Shown piece by piece: positions 33,675-44,400 of a DNA stretch of 64,000 nucleotides; position 1 is the first letter of the stretch, and the number at the start of each line of letters is the position of its first letter. The stretch comes from Pisolithus tinctorius (lineage: Eukaryota > Basidiomycota > Agaricomycetes > Boletales > Pisolithaceae): positions 372,001-436,000 of the forward strand of contig JANFAH010000024.1 of the NCBI GenBank assembly GCA_024663395.1. Reading direction: 5' to 3'. Below the pieces are notes generated by a model, which worked only from the letters and a program-made list of their open reading frames with translations, did no database searches and was not told the origin of the DNA. A program made the translations under genes and the position numbers.

Positions 33675-34577
33675 TGTCATATCCATGACTCTCGGACTTG
33701 GTCCCAGTCCAGTCCAGACCCCTAGCCCCTATCTCCAGTCAAGTCCAGTCCTAGTCTGGCCTAGAAAACCTAACTCCAGCCTAGAGAACTCAACTCCAGC
33801 ACTAGGAATCCCAACTCCAGTCTAAGTAACTTAAGTCCGGTCTTTTACCCCTATTTCCGGTCCATTCCAGCCTTCCGGCCTTGTGCTGCTCCACCCTGGT
33901 CCTCCCAGGTCCATGTCCGGGTCACCTGGACATAACTCCAGTCTGTTTCCCATTGTTTGTACTATATTTAGTCTAGCCCATTCATCTGACTTTGCTTACT
34001 GTACAATCCTGTGTCTGACCCCAGTTATGCCGGTCACCTGGACTTTAGCCATTAGCCTCTGCATAGCCACTGTGGCTATCCTCATCTTGTTAATCATCTC
34101 ACTAATAGCTTATTCACAAGTCCGGCTCTATGTTCATTATCCCGGACCAGCCTCCTGTATTTAACCCCTGTACATACTTCATAGCACCCCAGTCAGAATA
34201 TCAATTAAGTATTACCCTCAACTCCTGTACTACACCCCAAGACTACTCTATAGCTAAGGCTGAGCCTTAAGCTATCCCCGGCCCCTGTCCCGGACCTCTC
34301 CCCGGCTTGCATAAGGGTACAGCACATAAGCTGAGACCAAGGGAGGAAGATCCAACCCCAGACCAGCTTCCCCTTGTGCACACTCCAAGACCGGTTGGTT
34401 TCCCATGCTACTGGCCTTGTTCCTGTGCTCCTGGACTTAGCCCCTAACCTCCAGCCTCAACTCCAGTCCAACTGGACTTGGCCCCTGTCTCTCGGCCTTG
34501 ACTTTGGCCACTCGGACTTAACCCCTGTCACCCGGTCTTGAAGCCTGGTCACTCCGAGGGTAAACCCGTACTTGACA
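33675..34577 (+). repeat. Solo LTR of family IV (903 bp) with 5 bp duplication
   Basis: It starts TGTCATATCC and ends GTACTTGACA, flanked by GTAGT on both sides (33670-33674, 34578-34582). It provides the uninterrupted reference for the family IV LTR at 18744-21445. A plus-strand frame inside (33883-34164) is also partly open there but has no recognisable domain. Confidence 0.95.
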
Positions 34578-34582
34578 GTAGT

Positions 34583-34959
34583 ATACAATAGTACTTTTCA
34601 TGTACATCTTTGCAATGTTGATTCTGCTGTATTGGGACATCTCACTAGTTGCCAGGGGGATGACCCACCTGGGCCTCCACATTTTCCATGAAAATTGCAA
34701 TAATAAATTCCATCAATCTGTGTCTATACCTCAAGCAATTTGTACTGTATGAAGGAAGAAGAAGTAAATGGTTTTTGAACACTTGTGGGACAAGCCAATA
34801 TCTCAAAGTCCCCCACATAGAACATGGTGTTGGTCACCTTTGCAACACCATCTGCAGAGGGCAGAATGTCCCAGATGAGCCTCTGAGGTTGTCACAGGGC
34901 ATTGTGATGGTCTGCAAAGGTAACTTAGGAGGATGTGCCATCATACCCCCCTGAGGCTG
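34583..34959. other. Intergenic, no gene recognised
   Basis: No convincing frame or repeat was recognised between the family IV LTR and the 65 bp satellite, apart from two isolated satellite-like words near 34640 and 34868. Confidence 0.4.
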
Positions 34960-35442
34960 GGATGGGACATCCCACTAACTTTCATAAGGGGACTTGGGAT
35001 GTCCCACAGCAGCCTCTGAGGCTACTTTGGGACATCCCACCCTCCCCTTTGCCAACCAGTGGTCATGGGACATCCCACTGCTTGCCAGAAGGGGGGAGGG
35101 ATGTCCCAATGTAGCCCTAGAGGCTATTGTGGGACATCCCACTACTTGCCAGATGGGGAGGAGGGATGTCCCAGTGTAGCTTTAGAGGCTGTTTTGGGAC
35201 ATCCCACTACTTGCCAGAGGGGGGGAGGGATGTCCCAATGTAGCTTTAGAGGCTGTCATGGGACATCCCACTGCTTGCCAGAGGGTGGGAGGGATGTCCC
35301 AATGTAGCCTTAGAGGCTATTGTGGGACATCCCACTACTTGCCAGGTGAGGGGGAGGGATGTCCCAGTGTAGCTTTAGAGGCTGTTTTGGGACATCCCAC
35401 TGCTTGCCAGAGGGGGGGGAGGGATGTCCCAAAGTAGCCTTA

Positions 35443-35550
35443 TGAGGAAAATGTGACCAGTCCTAAGATTGAACCAGTGACCTCCCAGGTGTTTACCAGG
35501 TGCTGCACTGCTGTGTTTCCAGGAGGCCTACTATCAGTCACCTTGTGTCC
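35443..35550 (-). mobile_element. tRNA-derived SINE-like segment 1
   Basis: Read on the minus strand it contains CAGCACCTGG, then GGGAGGTCACTGGTTCAATC resembling a tRNA B box, then GGTCACATTTTC. It shares this 3' end with the second segment 200 bp away. No tRNA gene is proposed because the anticodon and acceptor stems cannot be completed. It interrupts the 65 bp array. Confidence 0.5.
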
Positions 35551-35639
35551 ATGTAACTCACATGATCTGGACTTACTAAGGATGCTGTATGACCCATTGT
35601 ACTGAGCATGCATGGGTTCCAGCTGCAGCTCCTAACCCA

Positions 35640-35735
35640 ATGAAAATGTGACCAGAGCTAGCATTGAGCCAGGGCCCTCTCAGTGTCAAGCAGCTGCTCT
35701 GACCATGGAACTACCTTGCATTGGATTCTCTATGG
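35640..35735 (-). mobile_element. tRNA-derived SINE-like segment 2
   Basis: Read on the minus strand: GGTAGTTCCATGGTCAGAGC resembling a D-arm/A box, GCTGCTTGACACTGAGAGG resembling an anticodon arm, CCTGGCTCAATGC resembling a B box, then CTCTGGTCACATTTTC. The layout and shared 3' end with segment 1 suggest two copies of one tRNA-related SINE family. Confidence 0.5.
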
Positions 35736-36345
35736 TGCTTGTAGGATTAGTGCAGATTACTACTTCAACACCCTAGAGGCTGTTTTGGGACATCCCTCTG
35801 CTTGCCAGAGGGGAGGGTGGGATGTCCCAATATAGCCTTAGAGGCTGTTGTGGGACATCCCACTGGTTAGCAAAGGGGAGGGTGGGATGTACCAATGTAG
35901 CCTTAGAGGCTGTTGTGGGACATCCCACTGGTTGGCAGTGGGGAGGGTGGGATGTACCAATGTAGCCTTAGAGGCTGTTGTGGGACATCCCACTGGTTGG
36001 CAGTGGGGAGGGTGGGATGTCCCAATGTAGGCTTGGAGGCTGTTGTGGGACATCCCACTGGTTGGCAGTGGGGAGGGTGGGATGTCCCAATATAGCCTTA
36101 GAGGCTGTTGTGGGACATCCCACTGCTTGCCAAAGGGGAGGGTGGGACATCCCAACATAGCCTTAGAGGCTGTTGTGGGACATCCCTCTGCTTGCCAGAG
36201 GGAACAGTGGGATGTCCCAATGTAGCGTTAGAGGCTGTTGTGGGACATCCCACTGGTTGGCAAAGGGGAGGGTGGGATGTCCCAAAGTAGCCTCAGAGAC
36301 TGCTGTGGGACATCCCAAGTCCCCTTATGAAAGTTAGTGGGATGT

Positions 36346-37538
36346 GACACTTTTTTGAGCATGATCTTGTCAGTCATTATTTAGTAAATAACATAAAGAT
36401 TTGACAACTTCTGAGGGATTTTTTGCTTCAACCCTGACTGATTATGTAATGTACATGATCCTGAGCCATAAAAATGGCTTGGGTCCCACTCAGCTAACCC
36501 TACTTCACCATGAAATGCATTTTTGCCTCTGCTAGAGCAAATATCCACCTTCTTTCTGAATCTGGCCTTTCTGCTCATCAAATCTCCTCCACAACTGGTC
36601 AGGGGAGCTCTACTATGGCCAGGGTCATCAAAGAGTTCCAGCTAGATTAAGGAAAACCTCAAACTAGGACATCCTTACCAGCCTTCTTCTCCTGGCAGAG
36701 GAGAATATTCACCAGTATGACCCCTGGAAGAGCTGAAAATGCTGTCCAGGCTGCACATATAATGTGTATGGCTGTTCCCTCTCCTGTCACTTCCCAAACT
36801 GTTTGCAGTGTGCTCAATTCTGCATCCCTGAAGGTGATTGTCAAGCAGGAGATGCCACTCTTGTCTTGCAAGCATACACAACAGTGACTTGCCTTTGCTC
36901 TTAAGCACCAAAACTGGACTGTGGATGACTGCACTAGGGCAATCTGGCCAGTTGAGCCCAAGATGAATAGTATTGGACCAGATGTAAGGAAATTTGTGTG
37001 GAAAATGGTAGGGAAGTGTTTGCAGGATCATTCTCCTGCTTGACTACAACCTTCAAGGATGCAGAATTGAGCACACTGCAAACAGTTTTGGAAGTGACAG
37101 GAGAGGGAACAGCCATACACATTATATGTGCAGCCTGGACAGCATTTTCAGCTCTTCCAGAGGTCATACTGGTGAATATTCTCCTCTGCCAGGAGAAGAA
37201 GGCTGGTAAGGATGTCCTAGTTTGAGGTTTTCCTTAATCTAGCTGGAACTCTTTGATGACCCTGGCCATAGTAGAGCTCCCCTGACCAGTTGTGGAGGAG
37301 ATTTGATGAGCAGAAAGGCCAGATTCAGAAAGAAGGTGGATATTTGCTCTAGCAGAGGCAAAAATGCATTTCATGGTGAAGTAGGGTTAGCTGAGTGGGA
37401 CCCAAGCCATTTTTATGGCTCAGGATCATGTACATTACATAATCAGTCAGGGTTGAAGCAAAAAATCCCTCAGAAGTTGTCAAATCTTTATGTTATTTAC
37501 TAAATAATGACTGACAAGATCATGCTCAAAAAAGTGTC
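36346..37538. mobile_element. Tc1/mariner-derived palindrome, 507 bp arms and 179 bp spacer
   Basis: The left arm (36346-36852) and right arm (37032-37538) are near-perfect reverse complements of equal length. Both outer ends carry the mariner-type terminal motif CTCAAAAAAGTGTC (inverted on the left). The same 66-codon frame appears at 36381-36581 (minus) and 37303-37503 (plus) simply because of the inversion. The left arm plus the spacer encode part of a transposase. Confidence 0.85.
36540..37043 (+). pseudogene. Tc1/mariner transposase fragment
   Basis: The plus-strand frame reads LSESGLSAHQISSTTGQGSS (helix-turn-helix-like), GRAENAVQAAHIM, KTVCSVLNSASLKVIVKQEM, LAFALKHQNWTVDDCTRAIW and IGPDVRKFVWKMVG. 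This is the order of fungal Tc1/mariner transposases up to just after the first catalytic block. That block, usually W-S-D-E, reads W-P-V-E here, so the first catalytic aspartate is missing. Internal stops (near 36646 and 36888) and the absence of the C-terminal half show that it cannot be functional. Confidence 0.75.
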
Positions 37539-37737
37539 CCAATGACATGTCATTTTAAAATGGTTATATCTTGGTGGCATGTCAACCAAATTACATAAGC
37601 AAGCCCTTGTTGTCAAGGCAACGGTTAGTGCTACCTTTCGTCCTGCAGGAGTTTGAACTAATTCCTATTGGCTCTCTCATAAATCTCATCTCTTTCCAAA
37701 ATCACCAAACATTGGGACACTTTTTTGAGCCACTGTA
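37529..37737. mobile_element. Short mariner-type non-autonomous element (MITE-like)
   Basis: About 209 bp lies between CATGCTCAAAAAAGTGTCCC (37529) and its inverse GGGACACTTTTTTGAGCCAC (37714), the latter ending CACTG before TA. The right terminus looks intact (TA follows it); the left is shared with the palindrome arm. Internal sequence has no long frame. Confidence 0.6.
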
Positions 37738-38267
37738 TGGGAGGGCCTGTGGAGGGTAAGGATGCTGCAACATATAGATGGGCCCATGACCAAGTAAGTA
37801 TGCTGAGCTACTGTAAGACATGGACAGGCCCACCCATCATATGCTTTATAGGGTCACAACATAAAGAGGGGCCCCTCTATGATAGATTACAGAGTTGGCA
37901 ACATATGGAAGGGCCCATCTTTGGGATAATATACCCCTGTCACAACATATAGATGGGCCTGTCCATAGCAAGATGTATGCCTGTCACAACATAAGGACGG
38001 GCCCATCAGTAATATCATTTACAGTGTCACAACACATAGACAGGCCCATCTAGTAAGATACGCCCATGTCGCAACATAAGGATGGGCCTGTCAGTAATAT
38101 CAATTACATGGTCACAACACATCGACAGGCCCATCAATAGCAACATGTATGCCTGTTGCAACATAAAGACGGGCCTGTCAGTAATATCATTTACAGTGTC
38201 ACAACACATGGATGGGCATGTCAATAGCAACACATATATGCCTGTCACAACATAAAGACGGGCCTGT
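37738..38267. repeat. GGGCCC-containing satellite, array 1
   Basis: Imperfect ~45-60 bp units carry GTCACAACATATAGATGGGC-type sequence, the reverse complement of the 59-61.5 kb array. Several unit-specific words occur in the same order as in array 2, so the arrays are inverted copies of one segment. Confidence 0.8.
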
Positions 38268-40110
38268 TGTGAGTCAAAGTGTGGAAAGCTGGTGAAAACC
38301 AAACAAATCCAACACAAAAGACAAATAAGAGCGAGTGGTGGTTTGCCTCCACAGAACCTGGAGTGCAGAGAAACCTGAATGTGTGGGAGGGGACTTCAAG
38401 TAGAGTGCTCCTGGCGCAAGTCATTGACAAGTTACACAGGAGAAGATAAGCAAGTGATGACTAGATGGGGGATGCTGAATAGAGTGAAGGTATTCAGCCA
38501 AAAGTACTCTGGTGTGATGATCTTTTGGACATGCTCCTGGTGCAAGTCGATGACGAGTTACACAGGAGTGGATGGATGACTAAGCAGGTGTGCTGACAGA
38601 GCACAGATGATACTTCAGATGAATGAATGAAGGTAGATAGACCCTTGATGGAGCCTCAACTACCAATGATACAAATGAAGACAGATAGACTCTTCTGAAT
38701 GAGCCTCAACTGTCGATGACGAGATATGCTGAGCTGAGCTGACTTCTGGATGACTTCTGAATTGCTTCTTTGTAGCTAAGTACATGGGGGTTTATATACT
38801 ATGGGGGGAGCACAGCTTGTGACAAACAAGGCACAAACACTTGGTAAGTAATGAGTAAGGACTGAGTAATCATGATGAGTAAGCAAGAAATGACAAGTAA
38901 GCAAGCAAGGAAGTATTGGCAATGAACAAGTCAAGGATAGTCAAAATATCACAGAATGAGTCAAATAGAGTCAGAAACTGAGTAAGCGCACTGATATCAC
39001 ATTAGGGGGTGGCGATGCAAGTCAGATCTCGGCAGAGACATCTCTAGATCCAAAGATGGCATGACAGATGGACGGTGTTTCCAGATAGGGAAATATTAAT
39101 TCCAGAATTGAAGGGCATGAGTCAGGTGTCAAAGGGGGGCTAGGGCGTTGGGGGTCTGTGGGGCAATGGGAGCATATGCGATCGCACCTCCCACCCTTCC
39201 ATCCTCTCAGCAAAGTTAACAAAAACTTCATAAACAGGGTTCTGATGGAGGAGGAGGAGAAGGGGGGACGTCTTCTGCTGGATCTTGCAGTAGGAAGGCA
39301 AGATGCACATCATACTCATCATGAATGCAATCAGGGAGGCTGGAGGACAGTAGATTATACTGCAGCTGTTGCAATGCGGGAAGAATGATGGATGAGATTG
39401 GAATAAAGACAGTGCAGGGAGCAGGGAGGAACGATCCATATGCTTCATCAAGAGGGGAGACTGAAACGACCACATAAGACCTTTCTAACTGAGTGACAGA
39501 CCTGAGGCGACCAAAGAATGTCCTTCTGGAAGTCATACTGACAAGGAGAACATGCTGACCAAGCTGCATGGGATGGGACAGGGCTGACAACGATGGGATG
39601 AACCAGGGGGCTTCAGGATGGAAGCTGGTGGGAATGCCTGGCAGATATACGTAGCCATTGTCTCTGGCAAACAAGACAAGCGAGATGATTGATGAAGAGG
39701 CAGCCATGATTGACGAACTTAGCAAAATGAGCATCTGATGGATGGAGTGCTGTAGAAACATGTAGGGTGCGAGGATCCTCTCCAAATTTGGAAGGAAGAA
39801 TCATGGGGCTGAGCACTTTAAGCGAGCATGTGAACCGAGTTGATATCTTTGGGAACAGTGGAGATACAATGGAAACCGGAATGCCATACACAGGCACTAA
39901 AAGCTTTTAATGCGCACTTAACTCACTTCCTCTTTTCTCTCTAGCACTGATGACTCGTTCTTGTGCGAAGGATGACTGTTCACATCCAACAGTCTTTCTA
40001 TGCATGAGGCCTTTAGTCTTCATCTGCATGCATGGGCATTGTGCGCAACTCGTTGATGAGTTAGGCAGAGTCAGCTGTAACCATGTCCACAACACCTTTG
40101 GTGTGTGACA
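38268..40110 (-). mobile_element. Family II LTR-like element, copy C (1843 bp), diverged
   Basis: In element orientation it starts TGTCACACACC (40110) and ends TTTGACTCACA (38268), with a TTTATATAC-type TATA region at 38791-38799. It aligns with copies A and B over its length but has many substitutions. Flanks CTGT and GCAG do not match, so the insertion is old or rearranged; its left end abuts the GGGCCC satellite. Confidence 0.8.
39228..39707 (-). CDS. Uncharacterised 159-aa protein in the U3-like part of family II copy C
   Basis: The ATG at 39707 (MAASSSIISLVLFARD) gives 480 nt with the stop, the same length as in copies A and B, and no indel is needed to align them. By eye about 124 of 159 residues match copy A. 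Conserved blocks include MTSRRTFFGRLRS, RSYVVVSVSP and AYGSFLPAPC. The sequence upstream of this ATG is frameshifted relative to copies A and B. An open frame in a visibly older copy argues for coding constraint, although chance cannot be excluded. Confidence 0.55.
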   Translation of the reverse strand: MAASSSIISLVLFARDNGYVYLPGIPTSFHPEAPWFIPSLSALSHPMQLGQHVLLVSMTSRRTFFGRLRSVTQLERSYVVVSVSPLDEAYGSFLPAPCTVFIPISSIILPALQQLQYNLLSSSLPDCIHDEYDVHLAFLLQDPAEDVPPSPPPPSEPCL

Positions 40111-41037
40111 GCAGGCTGAGATGAACGGCAACAAACCATTGTGGGGAAACAGAATATTTATTGCTCACTGCAGAGGGTGAATTGGGCACTAGTGACTGGC
40201 TGAATGCCCTTGGTTGTATTTCCGTCTGCTGAGAAATATTTATCCACTCATTTGCCAAGCTTCTGCCTATTGAAATACATTGGCTCCTGCAATAGCAGAA
40301 TGCAACTTTTTCCCTGAATTGAACCTTGCAAATCTCACACTCCGCTCATTTGCACATGTCCCACCTGTGGGCATACCTTGGATCCTATGTTAGCGCAATG
40401 AGAATATTGCTTTGCATTTGCATCCGATGACCAATTGCTCTCAGCCTTGCATCTCACACAGTCTGCTCACTTTGAAGGGTTCTGTCTATCAGGATCCATC
40501 GAATGCCATGTTAGCAGGTTGAGACAGTCCATATCAGCCTTGCATATTGCACAGGCTGCTCATTTGGAAGGGTTCCATCTATCAGGATCTGTGGAATGCT
40601 GTTTTCACAGGCTGACATCTTCCTTTGCATTGTCATCCTATTATTAGCTGTTATCTTGTTTTGTAACTCCCAAGTGAACGCTGTAAATAGCATAGCCGCT
40701 CGTTTGCCAGGTGTCCATCTATTGGGATTCATCAGCAGCCGTCTTAGCAGACTCAGATGTTTCTATCAGGATCCACGGAATGCTGTTTTCACAGGCTGAC
40801 ATCTTTCTTTGCATTGTTATCCTATTATTAGCCATTATTGTGTTTTGTAAATCCCAAGTGAATGCTGTAAATAGCATAGCCCACGCATTCAGGTTCCGTC
40901 TATCAGGCTCCATTGACTCTGGTTTTAGCAGAATGAGACCATCCCGCTATCTCATTTTATAAGTTTCATGTTAACTATGCTATATCGCAAAGCCATGCAT
41001 TCGCTAAGCTTCTGCCTATTGGGATACATCAGCAGTT
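40111..41037. repeat. Degenerate repeats with CTATCAGGATCC motif
   Basis: The motif CTATCAGGATCC or a variant recurs (near 40487, 40578, 40726, 40763, 40906, 41012). A ~100 bp block starting GGAATGCTGTTTTCACAGGC occurs twice, about 184 bp apart (40593 and 40777). The family V element inserted at its right end; the same repeat type resumes at 46893. No gene recognised. Confidence 0.6.
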
Positions 41038-41434
41038 TGTGACGAGACCTAAACAACAGGGTTTGTTGTAGGCTCGCACCAAGAACCAACAGAAAGAAGA
41101 AAGAAAGAAAAGAGGAGATGGCTTAGAAGCAGGTGGCTTTAGATCTCGAAGACCCAAATGAACTAGCTTAGAGCTAGTTGGGTGATTGAGTGACGATACT
41201 TATACTACAGTACATGAGGCTACGGCAAGGCGTACATGAGGTCCGTGACATCATAGTGATGTCATGATGATATCATAGTGGAGCGGAACGTACTAGAAGG
41301 AGAAAGCACGACAAGGGTGAGGCGAGGTCCAGACCGGAACGCGGACCGAGACCAAGAGATAAGATAAGATGAAAAGATTAGATAAGAGAAAAAGGAAAAG
41401 GGAGGAAAAGAAAGAAAGAGTACGTATCGTAACA
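41038..41434 (-). repeat. 3' LTR of family V element
   Basis: In element orientation it starts TGTTACGATACG (41434) and ends GGTCTCGTCACA (41038). The polypurine tract lies directly upstream at 41435-41449. Confidence 0.95.
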
Positions 41435-41445
41435 CTATCCCCTCC

Positions 41446-44400
41446 CTAGAAATTGACTTCCAGGCGATTGAAGGTGGGGACGGTGTCAGTGAAGTTTTCT
41501 AAGGGCTTGAAGAGGGAGGAGAAGAGGGAGGAGTCCATGCCGCGAAGTTTTCGGGGAGCAGAGGGGTTACGACGGTGGAAGTCTCTGACGGCACCAGGGG
41601 CAGACCTTAGGGCGGATTCGGGTTCCCAAGTGCGATCTTCATCATGATAGCCCTTCCAATGGACGAGGTATTCAAGCTTGTTTCGCTTCAGGCGAGAATC
41701 AGCAATATAATCCACCTCAAACTCCTCGTCGCCCTCATGCCCCACCACTGGTCCTGGACGAGTGACGGTTTGACCCTCTAAAGGTCCCTTGTACGGTTTC
41801 ACCCGAGAAACGTTAACGACCGGATGGATCTTGAGGGTTTTTGGGAGTTTCAACTCTACCGCATTGGGTTTTAATGAAACAACCTTGTAAGGACCGATCC
41901 ATCGTTCTGTGAGTTTCTTGGAGGGGCGACCAGAGAGAGAAATGCGGGAGGTCTCCAGCCAAACCATGTCACCAACCGAATAGGAGGGGGCGTCAGAGCG
42001 AGACGCATCAGCAGACACCTTCATCCGTTCTGCAGCTTTGTCCAAAGCCTTCTTTGTGTCCTCCAAAACCCTAGCGAGGTCAACAGCGTGATCTGTAGCT
42101 GCCTCTGCCTTGGAGAGGAAGGGTTCCACGCCCATCCTGGGGGTGTAGGAGCGGGTGACCGAGAAGGGGCTTCTGCCAGTAGACTCCTGTCGCTTATTAT
42201 TATAGGAGAACTGGGCGACCTTAAGCCACGAAGGCCAAGAACCCTGTCGGTCATTGACAAAGAGGCGGAGGTACTGCTGTAGGTCCTGGTTGAGACGTTC
42301 TGTCTGACCATCTGTCTGAGGGTGAAAAGCGGTGGAGAGCTTGGGTTTGACCCCAAGCATCTTGCAGAGTTCAGTAGTGAACGCACTGGCGAATTGGGGG
42401 CCGCAATCGGAGATGACGGAGGAGGGGAGGCCATGCTGGGTCCACACATGGTCACGGAAGAGTTCAGCTGTCCGTAACGAAGAAACCTCCTTTGTAGTGG
42501 GGGTGAAGACCACCTCTTTCGAGAACCTATCCACCACCACCATGACGTTATCGAAGCCCTGCGCCTCTGGTAGCTCCATGAAGTCAACCGAGATGTCAGT
42601 CCAAGGGCGCTCTGGGACAGGGTTTGGAAGGAGTTTTCCCGCAGGAGGAACCCTAGAGCTTTTAGCCATCTGGCAACGATGACATGCCGAGACGTAGTCC
42701 TTAACCGAAGCGGTCATTCCAGGCCAAACATAGTTGCGGGAGATGAGTTCTAGAGTTTTCTTCCATCCAGGGTGTCCTGCAACCGGAGTGTCGTGATGCT
42801 TTTCCAGACAGTGGACCCTGACAGCGGGTGGGACATAAACCTTTCCCTGGCAGACATACAACCCTTCCCTGAGCACAGAACCTTCTGGTTGTGGCGTCAC
42901 CGAGGAAGCGGACTTCAGGGCGGTAACAAGATCAGTGTCTTCTCCCACCACCAAGGTAGCTGCTACCCTGGAGGGATCAAGCAACGTGACCCCTTGATTA
43001 TCTGATCCCTTTGGTTCGTGATCCTCCCTCCTAGAGAGGGCGTCAGCCTTAGCCATTGAAGACCCGGGCCTGTACACCAGCTTGTAGTTGAAGCGAGAGA
43101 GGTACTGGGCCCAGCGTGCCTGGCGACGGTCCAGGTTTTGCGCCTTCATGAAATACTGGAGATTTGCATGATCAGTCCAGATTTCAAACTGATAAGGGGT
43201 GGCCTCGAGGTAGTGTCGCCACGTTTCTAGAGCACGAATTATGGCCAGCATCTCCTTGTCGAAGACCTGATAATTTCGTTCGGGAGGGGACATGGAATGG
43301 GAGTAGAAGGCGACAGGTCGCCAGAGGTCATCTTCACATTTTACGGAGAGGACAGCACCGGTGGCAAAGTCCGAGGCATCAGTTTCTAGGCGGAATTCCT
43401 TGTCTTGGTCTGGAAAGGCGAGGACCGGGGCAGTGGTGAAAGCAGTCTTCAAGGCGTCAAAGGCCTGCTGCTCTCGCGGACCCCAAGTCCAGAGTTGATC
43501 CTTTCTTGTGAGGTCATTGAGTGGACGAGCGATCTGGGCGAAGTTCTTGATGAAGCGCCGATAAAAGTTTGCCAAGCCTAAGAAGGCCCGTACCGAGCGA
43601 ACCTTTGTAGGAACCGGCCAGTCGGTTATGGCCTTGACCTTACCCTCGTCCATGCTGACCCCTTCAGTTCCAACCACCATGCCCAAGAACTCCACCCACT
43701 TCTGTTTAAAGAAGCACTTCTCTGGCTTAACGAATAGGTCATTCTCCTCTAGTCTTCTTAACACTTCCAGGACTATCCTGTCGTGCTCTTTCTCATCATC
43801 CGTTTTGGTGAAGATCATCAGATCATCGATATAAACCACGAGGACGTCCTCCATGTCACCGAAGATGTCGTTCATCATGTTCTGGAAGGTGGAGGGCGAG
43901 TTGCAGAGGCCAAAGTACATGACCAACGGTTCATAAGCGCCTTTATGAGTAACGAAGGCGGCTTTCCATTCGTCTCCTTCCTTGACACGGACGTTATTAT
44001 ACCCCCATCGGAGATCCATCTTGGTGAAGAGCTTACAGCCCTTGAGCTTATCGACAAGCTGAGAAATGAGAGGGAGAGGGTATGCATTTTTAACCGTATG
44101 TTCATTGAGATACCGGTAGTCTTGTACCATGCGTTTCTTCCCATCTTTCTTTGGTACAAAAAACACCGGCGAGGTCTGTGGTGACTTCGAGGGGCGGATG
44201 TAGCCTTTACGCAGTTGGTCCTCAAGGAAGTCCGACACCTCCTTTTGTTCCTCTACAGAGAGTGGGATGAGACGACCACGTTTGGGAGTGAAGGTCTCTT
44301 TAAGGTCGATAGCGTGGTCCCACGGTTTTCGAAGCGGCATCCTTTCCGACTCTTCCTTTGAGAAGACCTTTAGGTATTGATGATATTCCTTTGGAACGAG

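Larger units (their letters stand above)
34960..36345. repeat. ~65 bp satellite with internal inverted motif, bounded by inverted ends
   Basis: Each unit contains GGGACATCCCAC and, about 35 bp later, GGGATGTCCCA, which are reverse complements, separated by CTTGCCAGAGGGG-type sequence and followed by GTAGCCTTAGAGGCTGT. About seven units lie at 34960-35440 and about nine at 35770-36345. The outer ends are inverted copies of each other: CACTAACTTTCATAAGGGG at about 34973 is matched in reverse at about 36320. The middle is interrupted by two SINE-like segments. Confidence 0.85.

Noticed and set aside
35443..35735. Functional tRNA genes
   Set aside because: B-box-like sequence is present, but the acceptor and anticodon stems cannot be completed and the two copies share a non-tRNA 3' extension, so a SINE-like origin fits better.
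34960..36345. CRISPR array
   Set aside because: Units are contiguous near-identical tandem repeats without unique spacers, and the genome is clearly eukaryotic.
36381..37503. A duplicated 66-aa gene on opposite strands
   Set aside because: The identical frames result from the mariner palindrome; the real coding content of the arms is on the other strand of the left arm.
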